64,000 nucleotides of DNA from G963556115 sp963678205. GTDB lineage: Bacteria > Planctomycetota > SZUA-567. Of this stretch, positions 54,707 to 63,203 are shown piece after piece. Under the pieces are notes generated by a model that was given only the letters and a program-made list of their open reading frames with translations, was not told the DNA's origin and ran no database searches. Made by a program: the position numbers and the translations under genes. Numbering within the stretch: the first letter of the stretch is position 1; every line of letters starts with the position of its first letter. The stretch spans positions 186,001 through 250,000 of the forward strand of contig OY782760.1 in the NCBI GenBank assembly GCA_963678205.1. The letters run 5' to 3'.

Positions 54707-55657
54707 TTGATAATTGCAGGAATAGATGAAGCAGGACTTGGATCAAAGCTAGGACCACTCATTGTTTCTTCATCTGCATTCAGAATTTCTGATTCCTATG
54801 ATTTAGAAATAAACTCGCTCTGGGACATTTTCACAAAAACAACAACCTCAAAAAAAGCCAAAAACGATAAAAGGCTCCTAATAACTGACAGTAAAATTGC
54901 ATATAACGCCAAAGGTGTAACTGGTCTAAAAGATGTCGTTATCAACTTTTTAAGAGCCCACCATAATATTGACAACATTACAAATTCACACGAACTCATC
55001 AGTTTACTTGATGCACAACACCAAATTGATAATATCAAAAAAAGTATATGGTTCTCTAATATATCCAATAAATCTTCTTCCGACCCACGCTTAAAATTGG
55101 ATCCTGCGTCTACCTTTGATCTAAAAACAAATGAAGCTAAAATTTTACTATTAAGAAGCAGAATATTGACCGCACAAATGCTCAACAACCTTTTTCAGCA
55201 AGGATTAAACAAGTCCGAAGTACTGCTACTGCAGACAGGCACACATATAAAACACATTATAGATACCTATACAGACCAGAAGATTAAAATCATAGTAGAC
55301 AAACAAGGAGGTAAAACTTATTACGCCCCTTTTCTTATTGATATACTTGCAGGAGAATGGATCGAAACAATTAGAGAAAGCGCACAATCTTCACTATATA
55401 AAATTAGAGATAACATTTATATTGAATTCACGCCAAAAGCTGACCAAAAAGAATTTACTGTTGCCCTTGCAAGTATCATCTCAAAATTTTTGCGTGAAAT
55501 ATTAATGGATGATTTTAACACTTTCTTTACAGGCAAAGTTCCTAATCTTAAACCAACTGCAGGGTACCCAGAAGATGCTAAGCGTTTTTTTGCTGAGTTG
55601 ACAGATTACCTTATTCAAGCTAAAATTGATAAATATGAAATATGGCGAGAAAGATAG
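54707..55657 (+). CDS. RNase H2-like (RNase HII/HIII fold) protein
   Basis: A 316-residue protein with RNase HII landmarks: MIIAGIDEAGLGSKLGPLIV at the N-terminus (Asp7, Glu8), LLITDSKIAY (61-63 DSK), IIVDKQGGKTYY (Asp198), and a C-terminal KADQKEFTVALASIISKFLR (Asp246), then GYPEDA. These four acids could form the D-E-D-D site that cuts the RNA strand in RNA-DNA hybrids. The rest is divergent and has a large middle insert, so true RNase H activity is inferred. The start is TTG 54707 with AAGGA upstream. It lies between an HD-GYP gene and a NYN nuclease gene, with nine bases to the latter. Confidence 0.75.
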   Translation: MIIAGIDEAGLGSKLGPLIVSSSAFRISDSYDLEINSLWDIFTKTTTSKKAKNDKRLLITDSKIAYNAKGVTGLKDVVINFLRAHHNIDNITNSHELISLLDAQHQIDNIKKSIWFSNISNKSSSDPRLKLDPASTFDLKTNEAKILLLRSRILTAQMLNNLFQQGLNKSEVLLLQTGTHIKHIIDTYTDQKIKIIVDKQGGKTYYAPFLIDILAGEWIETIRESAQSSLYKIRDNIYIEFTPKADQKEFTVALASIISKFLREILMDDFNTFFTGKVPNLKPTAGYPEDAKRFFAELTDYLIQAKIDKYEIWRER

Positions 55658-55665
55658 GTAATTAA

Positions 55666-56166
55666 ATGGCAAAACATTCTTTCAATGAACTCTGGATTGA
55701 TGGTTTCAATCTCTTTTATAAATGGGATAAAACCAAAAATTACTTCAAACCAAACTGTGATATAAAAATAGCACAGGAAGAAAGCATCAGACAACTTGCT
55801 ATAGCGTTAGATCGTAAACGAAGCAGGAGTATCTTATTTATGGATGGTGGATTAGAACATACAAGCATGACTATTCATGGCCTACGTGTCAAATACCCAG
55901 GAGGAGGTAAAAAAGCAGACTCACTCCTTGAAGAATACGCCAGAGCAAAAACTAGCAACAAAAAAGTACTTGCTGTTACCTCAGACAGAGCTCTCGCTGC
56001 AACTTTAAGACGTAACAAATTACAAATTATTGACAGCGAAAAATTTATAAAAGAATTTTTAATTGTTCAAAATAATGCATATGACTATAATGAGATGAAG
56101 CCAGAGGTAATAAGCGCTGAAGAGGTGGAAGAGTGGCTAAAAATATTCTCAGAAGAAAAGGAATAA
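55666..56166 (+). CDS. NYN-domain (YacP-like) predicted ribonuclease
   Basis: A 166-residue PIN-like NYN protein. Conserved acidic positions: ELWIDGFNLFYKW (Asp at the first strand), ILFMDGGLE (second), KKADSLLEEYAR and VLAVTSDRALAATLRRN. YacP/Rae1-type nucleases act on ribosome-bound mRNA. It starts nine bases after the RNase H2-like stop, so they form a pair for RNA or hybrid processing. The metal ABC transporter genes begin 18 bases on. Confidence 0.85.
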   Translation: MAKHSFNELWIDGFNLFYKWDKTKNYFKPNCDIKIAQEESIRQLAIALDRKRSRSILFMDGGLEHTSMTIHGLRVKYPGGGKKADSLLEEYARAKTSNKKVLAVTSDRALAATLRRNKLQIIDSEKFIKEFLIVQNNAYDYNEMKPEVISAEEVEEWLKIFSEEKE

Positions 56167-56184
56167 AAGTACCAAGGAAAGAAA

Positions 56185-57135
56185 GTGAATATGACTAACA
56201 AATTGTTTACAGTACTTCTTTTAATTATATTAACTCTTACGACCATTACCACTGCATATTCCAATAGTTCTACCAGAATACTTGCGTCAACATTACCAAT
56301 GTATCTAATCACAAAGAACCTGTTAAAAGATTTAGATGGCGTCGAACTTGATATTCTGATACCTGCAGAACTTGGCTGCCCGCATGACTATGCACTCACT
56401 CCTAAAGATATGAAAAAACTATCTCAAAGTGACATAATGATTATCAATGGACTTAATTTAGAAGAATTTATAGGAGCACCAGTTAAACGTGCCAATTCAA
56501 ATATAACTGTAATCGATAGTTCAGAAGGCATAGCAGACCTGTTAGAGTACACCTCAAACGAAAATAAAGATGAAGAGCATCATGAAGCAAATCATGAGCA
56601 CATCCATTCTGGAATAAACCCGCACCTTTTTGTTAGTCCTAGAATGAGAATTAAAATTGCAGAAAACATAGCGAAAAATCTTAAAAACATTCTTCCAAAA
56701 AATTCACAAAGTATAGTCAATACTAATTTAAAACGCTACAAAGCAGAAATGCAGATACTAGTAACAAAGCTAAACAAAATTAAAGAAAAACTTAAAAATA
56801 ACAGAATTATCCAGCCACATGGTGTTTTTGATTACCTTGCAAAAGATGCTGGCCTGGACATCATAGCAACCATTCAACCTCACGGAGATAAACCATCAGC
56901 CTCACGCATGATAGAGCTTATTAAACTCATTAAATCAGAGAAAATTGCAGCAATCATAACTGAACCACAATACTCTAGTAAAGTTGCAAAAACAATTTCA
57001 CGTGAAGCAGGAATCCCAGTAATTGAATTAAATCCTGTTGCTTCTGGAAATCCTAAAGCACCAATTGATTTTTATACCAGTGAAATGAGAAAAAATATAG
57101 ACTTATTAATAACAACATTAGGTGAAAATAAATGA
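56185..57135 (+). CDS. znuA: ZnuA-like metal-binding protein of ABC importer
   Basis: A 316-residue periplasmic zinc or manganese receptor. The signal peptide (about 1-25) is followed by the cluster 9 metal-binding fold. His ligands are in LGCPHDYALTPKD and GINPHLFVSPRMR, and the acid or His in EPQYSSKVAKTI region. A His-rich loop (EEHHEANHEHIHSG, about 131-145) is typical of zinc receptors. The start is GTG 56185 with AGGA six bases upstream; an ATG two codons on is possible. The stop overlaps the next start by four bases (ATGA). Confidence 0.9.
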   Translation: MNMTNKLFTVLLLIILTLTTITTAYSNSSTRILASTLPMYLITKNLLKDLDGVELDILIPAELGCPHDYALTPKDMKKLSQSDIMIINGLNLEEFIGAPVKRANSNITVIDSSEGIADLLEYTSNENKDEEHHEANHEHIHSGINPHLFVSPRMRIKIAENIAKNLKNILPKNSQSIVNTNLKRYKAEMQILVTKLNKIKEKLKNNRIIQPHGVFDYLAKDAGLDIIATIQPHGDKPSASRMIELIKLIKSEKIAAIITEPQYSSKVAKTISREAGIPVIELNPVASGNPKAPIDFYTSEMRKNIDLLITTLGENK

Positions 57136-57947
57136 ACAAGAAATTAGTCCCCAATAAAGTAGACTCATTACGGTTCAATAATGTATCAGTATCACTGAGC
57201 GGTACCAGTATATTAGAAAATATTGAAGCAAGAGTGCCCAAAGGTAGCTGGACTGCTATTGTTGGGCCTAATGGAGCAGGAAAGACCACACTTTTGCTCG
57301 CTCTTCTCAACCAAATTCCATTTAAAGGTAAAATTGAACAATCCAGCAACTCTGGTAGCAACCTGTCTATAGGCTATGTTCCACAACGACTCGACTTTGA
57401 CAGAAATCTGCCACTTACTGTTCTTGAATTTATGTCTATTGGCAAACAACATAGCCCAATTTTTTTTGGGGTGCGTAAAAAGAATAAAGAAAAAGCTGCG
57501 GAACTGCTTGAATCTGTTCATGGCAAACATCTTCTGTGTAAAAAGCTTGGTGATCTATCTGGTGGCGAATTTCAACGAGTCCTTCTAGCATTAGCCCTTG
57601 GACAAAGTCCAGAACTACTAGTGCTTGATGAGGTATCATCAGGAGTTGACGTAAGCGGTTCCAAAGTCTTCTGCGAACTACTTGATGAATTACGCTATAA
57701 ACATCACTTTACCCAGCTTACAGTGGAGCACGACTTGTCAATAGTAACCCACCACGCCACACATGTTATTTGTTTGAATAAAAAAGTTATCGCTCAAGGA
57801 GCGCCAAATAATATTCTAACTACAGAGAACTTGACCAAATTATTTGGAATTCACATGGGACTAGTCAATAGAAATTCCCTCTCAGGAAGAAAAGCTACCT
57901 GTGACGGACCATGTTGCAAAGGAGAAAACGCAGATGCCAAGTCTTGA
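57132..57947 (+). CDS. znuC: ZnuC-like ABC transporter ATPase
   Basis: The ATPase of the zinc/manganese importer. Walker A is VGPNGAGKTTLLLALL, the signature LGDLSGGEFQRVLLALALG, Walker B LLVLDEVSSGVD and H-loop TVEHDLSI. The C-terminus is Cys-rich (ATCDGPCCKGENADAKS), a feature that may bind metal; common in cluster 9 ATPases but longer than usual here. ATG 57132 overlaps the znuA stop (ATGA), and the permease start lies 14 bases inside this gene. Confidence 0.92.
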   Translation: MNKKLVPNKVDSLRFNNVSVSLSGTSILENIEARVPKGSWTAIVGPNGAGKTTLLLALLNQIPFKGKIEQSSNSGSNLSIGYVPQRLDFDRNLPLTVLEFMSIGKQHSPIFFGVRKKNKEKAAELLESVHGKHLLCKKLGDLSGGEFQRVLLALALGQSPELLVLDEVSSGVDVSGSKVFCELLDELRYKHHFTQLTVEHDLSIVTHHATHVICLNKKVIAQGAPNNILTTENLTKLFGIHMGLVNRNSLSGRKATCDGPCCKGENADAKS

Positions 57948-58803
57948 TATGATTTATAAGATTATAGCAACACTCCTGCCATTTGAAGCATTCCAGATGG
58001 GATTTATGCAACAGGCTCTATTTGGACTACTTCTTCTTGCACCAATGACCGCATCTATGGGAGTACAAGTAGTTAATTTCCGCATGGCATTCTTCGCTGA
58101 TGCAATTAGTCACTCAGCATTCGCTGGCGTTGCTCTTGGTATTTTATTTTCAATAAATCCACATGTAAGTATGCCAATATTTGGTATACTTGTCGGAGTA
58201 GGTATAATGCTTACTAAGCGCAGGAGCAGGCTATCAAATGACACTGTAATTGGTGTATTTTTTTCTGCCGCTATTGCTTTCGGGCTAGCAGTTGTAAGCA
58301 GGAATCAGGGTATAGCTAGAGATATGCAGCAATTTTTATATGGTGACATATTAACAATTAATGAATTTGATTTATGGATTATGCTTATTCTCTTTGTTGC
58401 TCTAGCAATTTTTCAGATTATTAGCTATAATAAAATGATTTACATAGGGCTCAACCAGACACTTGCTAAAACTCACAAAGTAAAAGTTGCATATTACCAA
58501 TATACCTTTGCTGTACTATTATCACTTGTTGTAATTTTTTCAGTATGGGCTGTTGGGGTATTACTAGTTACTGCACTACTCATTGTACCTGCTGCAAGTG
58601 CAAGAAATTTTTCAAAAAGCGCTGGAGCAATGCTATGGTGGGCAGTAGCAATAAACCTTAGTTCATCGATTATAGGCTTATTAATATCATCTCAGAAATG
58701 GGCAAATACAGCAACAGGAGCGACTATTATTCTTGTTGCATTCGGGTGGTTTATACTCAGCATGTTATATAGTTACTTTTCACATATGGTCTCAAAAAAT
58801 TAA
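57934..58803 (+). CDS. znuB: ZnuB-like ABC transporter permease
   Basis: A 289-residue inner-membrane permease of the zinc/manganese family with about eight helices. Conserved features: GFMQQALFGLLLLAPMTASM, the family region AFFADAISHSAFAGVALG and the C-terminal VTALLIVPAASARNFSKSAG. ATG 57934 is chosen: AAGGAG lies eight bases upstream, and the earlier GTG reading (57901) has no ribosome site. It overlaps znuC by 14 bases, so the three genes are one operon. No Zur-type regulator gene is adjacent. Confidence 0.92.
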   Translation: MPSLDMIYKIIATLLPFEAFQMGFMQQALFGLLLLAPMTASMGVQVVNFRMAFFADAISHSAFAGVALGILFSINPHVSMPIFGILVGVGIMLTKRRSRLSNDTVIGVFFSAAIAFGLAVVSRNQGIARDMQQFLYGDILTINEFDLWIMLILFVALAIFQIISYNKMIYIGLNQTLAKTHKVKVAYYQYTFAVLLSLVVIFSVWAVGVLLVTALLIVPAASARNFSKSAGAMLWWAVAINLSSSIIGLLISSQKWANTATGATIILVAFGWFILSMLYSYFSHMVSKN

Positions 58804-58817
58804 ATCAGAGATAAAAA

Positions 58818-59381
58818 CTATTTTGAATAATGCCCTTCAACTATTACTGCTTCAAACGTATATAGTTCAACACCACTGCCTCTCCAGGCATCATAGCTTA
58901 GTCCCGCTTTTTGCGCACAGCAATTACCCCAGAATTCTTCCACGCTCCATCCTGTCTCTGTAGCAACCTGAGGCAGGAAACAACCATTACCAAAACTGCT
59001 AAGTATATAAATCCCGTCAACACCAAGCCTGATACTCTCAGGTTCATCACAAGGCTTTAGCGGGGTCAGAACCGATATATCGATGTCAACCTCCGGTAAT
59101 TCCTTGAGAGTAATCCGTCTTCCTATAAATCTTGGATCTTCAAGCAGAGATGCTCTAGCATTTTGTACAAGGGTTTTGTATAGTGGTTTATCAGAGACAA
59201 AACAACCAATGCACCCACGAAGAAGGCCATTGGTTTTTAAAGTCACAAAACACCCTGATTTTGAGTTCAAGCAGTAATCAGTCGGCGTTGTTGGAGTATA
59301 CTCATCCTCTGATACAGCTGCATACAAAGCGTTAGACACAATGTCCAGCATATCTTTCTGCTGCTGAATAGAGTAACTCAT
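58818..59381 (-). CDS. AMMECR1-domain protein (AmmeMemoRadiSam system A)
   Basis: A 187-residue AMMECR1-fold protein. The invariant LRGCIGCF lies at about 55-62, preceded by CFVTLKTNGL, and followed by EVDIDISVLTPL, DGIYILSSFGNGCFLPQVAT and GWSVEEFWGNCCAQKAGL. In many bacteria it is encoded with a MEMO protein and a radical-SAM enzyme; neither partner is next to it here. Function unknown, with suggested RNA or protein modification. It converges with znuB. Confidence 0.92.
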   Translation of the reverse strand: MSYSIQQQKDMLDIVSNALYAAVSEDEYTPTTPTDYCLNSKSGCFVTLKTNGLLRGCIGCFVSDKPLYKTLVQNARASLLEDPRFIGRRITLKELPEVDIDISVLTPLKPCDEPESIRLGVDGIYILSSFGNGCFLPQVATETGWSVEEFWGNCCAQKAGLSYDAWRGSGVELYTFEAVIVEGHYSK

Positions 59382-59442
59382 ATCACAACTCCCGAAAGAA
59401 AATTATCCTTTTTATATGTCATATTAATACTACAGACTACAA

Positions 59443-60081
59443 TTACTCTGATATCTCAACGATATTACCATTGAGATGAAGTCTCCCTTGAGAGAATAAC
59501 TTTATCGCTTCTGGATAAGCGATACGCTCCTGTTCCATTACACGTTCACCAATTTCATCTACTGTATCTGTATCAGAAATTTGACAGCATCTCTGAATAA
59601 TAATAGGACCAGCATCATACTTATTGTTTACAAAATGAACTGTACAACCTGAAATTTTTACTCCCGTTTTTTTTACAGATTCATGCACATGGTGTCCAAA
59701 CATACCTTTCCCGCAAAATGATGGGATAAGTGCTGGATGAACATTCATAACTTTACCCGCAAACCGATCTGGAACGTTATAAAAGCACATAAAACCACAC
59801 AAACAAATCAAATCAATATCTCTTGAAAGCAAGATCTTATTAATAGCCTCAGACATAGCATCCCAGTCTGGCACTCCATTTGAGAAATAGTTCTTAGATT
59901 CAACAACAGCTGTCTCTACCCCTCTTTTCTCTGCTCTTTCAAGGCCATATGCATCTTTTTTAGATGAAAGGACGATATCAACTTGAGCCGAAATAAATCC
60001 TTCATCAATCTTTTCAAAGATATTCTCAAGTGTACTTCCACTTCCTGAGAGTAGTACTGCTAACTTAATAGGTTTATTCAA
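59443..60081 (-). CDS. purN: Phosphoribosylglycinamide formyltransferase
   Basis: Transfers formyl from 10-formyl-THF to GAR in purine synthesis. The GAR phosphate loop is LLSGSGSTLENIF near the N-terminus. The catalytic set is in MNVHPALIPSF (Asn, His) and YDAGPIIIQ (Asp). LICLCGFMCFYN is the central strand. The start is best placed at TTG 60081, which has AAGG eight bases upstream; the longer TTG reading begins MILILNIKANT and lacks a ribosome site. Length 212 fits the family. No other purine gene is in the window. Confidence 0.92.
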   Translation of the reverse strand: MNKPIKLAVLLSGSGSTLENIFEKIDEGFISAQVDIVLSSKKDAYGLERAEKRGVETAVVESKNYFSNGVPDWDAMSEAINKILLSRDIDLICLCGFMCFYNVPDRFAGKVMNVHPALIPSFCGKGMFGHHVHESVKKTGVKISGCTVHFVNNKYDAGPIIIQRCCQISDTDTVDEIGERVMEQERIAYPEAIKLFSQGRLHLNGNIVEISE

Positions 60082-60157
60082 GGTATTCGCCTTTATATTC
60101 AGTATCAATATCAATTAAATTTCAACTCTACTAAATATAACAAATATCTTTATTTTA

Positions 60158-61792
60158 TCAATGCCCTTCTAACTTTAACTTATCTTTTGCGAGTTTTTGC
60201 ACTTCTTTATTCTTCTTCTTCGTGGCAAGACTCTTGAGCATTTCAATCCCAAATCTTCTCTCTTCATTCTGCTGCTCAGCAAAATGAAAACCAATATAGT
60301 ATAAATCTTCCATATCCAGAGTTTTATCAGACAAAAGATCTATTTTAAGATCTTTTGCTCCCTTTTCTTTTAAAAGTTGCAAGAAATGCTCTAGGCAATA
60401 ATCAGATTGCCTGAAAGAACGCGCAGTATCCTTCTTACTTGTCTTCAACTTTGCAGCAGCTAAAGTATATCTTATTTCAGATGTAAGCAGATTAGTATGA
60501 TCCAGAATCTTAAGAGTATCCCTAACTTTTTCCCATTGCTTTTCTTCTTTTGCTTTTTCAGCAGCATCGACAAGCTCCTGCTGTAACACATCACCACGCA
60601 AATGAATAAGAGCCATTTTATATAACTGATAATGCTCATCACCTTCAAAATACAGCTCGAGCATACGAGAAATCATTTCTTTTGCTTTATCAGACTTAAT
60701 TCTATTGTCATGACTTTCAAGAATGCTTACCATCTCAAAAGCCTCAGACTTATTCTTGACTTGATCAATATGCCTAAGTATTACAACTACAGCAGAGGGC
60801 ATTCTACGTAGCCCTTCACTTGCTGCAGCTCTAAGCTTCATATTTCTCGCTCCAAGAAGCTCCAGAAGTGCTTCTGCATTGGTTATAGAATCTAGACTAC
60901 CTAAAGCATTTACAGCATATATTTTCACGCCTGTATGTTTATTATCCAGTAACTGCCTAATCTTTGAATTATCAGAACGCTTTGGCTTAAGCTTTGATAA
61001 AACAACCACAGCATGCCTTACTAATTCGTCATAGTTATCTTCTGATAATATAGGGATAACAGCATCAAATACATCTTGATGTCGTGTTCCAACATATTCA
61101 AAACGCGCTAAACTCATAAGTGTATGTCTGCGAATCTGAACCGAATATTTATCCGATAAGAATGGTAACAACTTTGGTTTAACCTGAACTTGTCCAATAA
61201 TTCCCAGTGCGATGATAATAGCAGACAAAGCAGACTGATTTAATTCTATTCTAGCATCATGTAGAGAATCGACCAGTTTATCCCGTAACTTTCCCATTTC
61301 TTTCGTGTTATAATCACCTATGACTACCCTAAGGGTATGCACCGCATTTCTAATACATTCTTTATCATCAGAAAAGAAGCTTTCAACAAGAAAAGAATAC
61401 GCTTTTGGAGTTTTAACTCTAGGTATGGCGGTAACAATACTTCGCTGTACTGAAATAGGCATCTTAGAAAAATTACTATCAATATACTTAATAGCAGCAT
61501 TACCTATATTAACAATTACATTTATGGTAAGTTCTTGAGTTGCTTCATCTTTCTCAAGATTTTCTACCAAATATTTCAAGGTTTTTTCTTGAGGATTATC
61601 CGTAAAAGCTGCAAGCACAGCTCTTCTGACATGTGGATTGCCAGATCCAATTAATAATTCACCCAATTGATTGATAATCGAAACATCATCAGTCTTTATT
61701 GCTCCTAAAACTCGTATTGCAGCCATCTGCAACTCAACGTCTCTTTGATTCAGCAGCCCACATACTGCATTCAGAGTTGAATCAGTCCCCAT
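60158..61792 (-). CDS. HEAT-repeat protein
   Basis: A 544-residue solenoid. Successive helical pairs of about 35 residues carry the HEAT pattern, e.g. LQMAAIRVLGAIKTDDVSII, PHVRRAVLAAFTD, IRRHTLMSLARFEYVGTR, VKIYAVNALGSLDSITNAEA and KLRAAASEGLRRMPSAVVVI. From about 350 the repeats fade to long helices with a Lys-rich end. It has no signal peptide and no catalytic motif; it likely serves as a protein scaffold. ATG 61792 is chosen over a GTG one codon earlier because GAGG lies seven bases upstream. It lies upstream of purN. Confidence 0.85.
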   Translation of the reverse strand: MGTDSTLNAVCGLLNQRDVELQMAAIRVLGAIKTDDVSIINQLGELLIGSGNPHVRRAVLAAFTDNPQEKTLKYLVENLEKDEATQELTINVIVNIGNAAIKYIDSNFSKMPISVQRSIVTAIPRVKTPKAYSFLVESFFSDDKECIRNAVHTLRVVIGDYNTKEMGKLRDKLVDSLHDARIELNQSALSAIIIALGIIGQVQVKPKLLPFLSDKYSVQIRRHTLMSLARFEYVGTRHQDVFDAVIPILSEDNYDELVRHAVVVLSKLKPKRSDNSKIRQLLDNKHTGVKIYAVNALGSLDSITNAEALLELLGARNMKLRAAASEGLRRMPSAVVVILRHIDQVKNKSEAFEMVSILESHDNRIKSDKAKEMISRMLELYFEGDEHYQLYKMALIHLRGDVLQQELVDAAEKAKEEKQWEKVRDTLKILDHTNLLTSEIRYTLAAAKLKTSKKDTARSFRQSDYCLEHFLQLLKEKGAKDLKIDLLSDKTLDMEDLYYIGFHFAEQQNEERRFGIEMLKSLATKKKNKEVQKLAKDKLKLEGH

Positions 61793-62326
61793 CACCTATC
61801 CTCTTTTCATTCTATTCAATGCATATAATTTTAAAAATACAAATTATATTATATAAACAAATTTTATATCAAATAATTAGAATATATTAGAGCTATTGAC
61901 TAAAAACAAATTCATCAAAAATGTACCTATTTAGCATTATAAGAACTCAAAAAAAACCAAAGATCTAAATGAAAAATAGATGTTAAATATTTTTAAACAC
62001 ACAAAATATGATATATAGCTATTAGCAGTATCTAAATAAATTTCAAAAAAACCAAAGATTTTTACTTAATTTAACCTTACACCTGCCCTACCATTTTGAA
62101 GTATATCTTAGTATATGTCTCAATTCCGTCAATATTTTTTTTTTAGTAAAAGCCCAAACTCACATCACCAAAATACACTTAAAGTATTTACATAGAAGGT
62201 GTTGTATATATAATCAATATAAATATAAAAATATTTGTAAATAAACAAAAAAAGGCTAAAATGCAGGTGGAGAAAAAAATTAATATATATATAAATAATA
62301 ATAACCAAAAAAGCTACAGGTCTTTT
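61793..62326. other. AT-rich spacer with a direct repeat
   Basis: About 530 bases without a gene. Two near-identical A-rich direct repeats are present at 61947-61964 and 62043-62059 (TCAAAAAAACCAAAGAT type). Nothing else is supported. Confidence 0.55.
61947..62059. repeat. Pair of short direct repeats
   Basis: TC-A8-CCAAAGAT (61947-61964) and TC-A7-CCAAAGAT (62043-62059), about 96 bases apart, differ by one A. They lie upstream of the lipoprotein gene at 62327. Confidence 0.6.
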
Positions 62327-62992
62327 ATGAAAGTAAATTCATTACTACTTTTATTACTAATTGCAGCTATTACTGGACTCTCAGGCTGCGGAGGAGATTC
62401 AGCGGATAATATAGAACAAACGCAAAAGAAACTTCGAATAATTTCTCAAGCGATCAATATGTTTAAATCCGAAAAATACTTCGGCAAGCCTCCTGAATCT
62501 CTCAAAGATCTCTATGAATACCGGACAACATATTACAATATCCCTGAAAAAAACAGCGTATATACTGATTTAGATAAAAGCTCCGATACAAAAAAAGATT
62601 TTATAAAATCAACTGAAAGCTACAGCCTCATTCCCAATAAGCGAGTATTTATAAAAAGTGGACTGGATAAAGAAGAAGAAGAAGAGCTCGCAGCTAAGCA
62701 GGATTTCATTACAGATTTTGAGTTTTTACCCGACTATAAGCTATTTCAGCCTAAAAACACTATAATAGCCTGGGATAAACCAGGAAATTTTAAAACTGGT
62801 GGCAATATATTATTTGAAGATGGACAAGTAAAATTTATCAAAGCTAAGCCAAAAGAATATGAACGCTTTACAACAGCCCTAAAGACTCAAACAGATAGAG
62901 ACTTTATTCGCGATATTTGTATAAAAAACGATACAGACTGCTCTCTAGCAAATATTAAAAAGGAAAATCCTACTGCAAGCAAAATCAATTAA
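62327..62992 (+). CDS. Lipoprotein with pseudopilin-like DG motif
   Basis: A 221-residue protein. The signal peptide MKVNSLLLLLLIAAITGLSG ends at a lipobox-type site, with Cys21 (SGCGG) as the lipidation site. The domain at about 30-215 has QKKLRIISQAINMFKSEKYF, then AWDKPGNFKTGGNILFEDGQ with VKF. This FxDGxV end and the helix-strand plan recall DUF1559/H-X9-DG pseudopilin heads, but with a lipoprotein anchor in place of a prepilin helix. ATG 62327 is used because ACAGG precedes it; the reading from 62261 places 22 non-hydrophobic residues before the signal. Confidence 0.8.
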   Translation: MKVNSLLLLLLIAAITGLSGCGGDSADNIEQTQKKLRIISQAINMFKSEKYFGKPPESLKDLYEYRTTYYNIPEKNSVYTDLDKSSDTKKDFIKSTESYSLIPNKRVFIKSGLDKEEEEELAAKQDFITDFEFLPDYKLFQPKNTIIAWDKPGNFKTGGNILFEDGQVKFIKAKPKEYERFTTALKTQTDRDFIRDICIKNDTDCSLANIKKENPTASKIN

Positions 62993-63203
62993 TACACCTC
63001 TTATAATACCCCAAAAAAAATTTGAAAATCTTTTTAAATAAAAATGCTGACATATAATAAAAAAAAGCTACAATATTATTATTGATAATAATAACTTTAT
63101 TAACATCCAAAGTTAAAAAATTAAGATTCATAAATTTTAAAATATAGAGATTACTTTTAGAACAACATTTACAATATTATCGTTATTATTGAGAGGAATT
63201 ATA

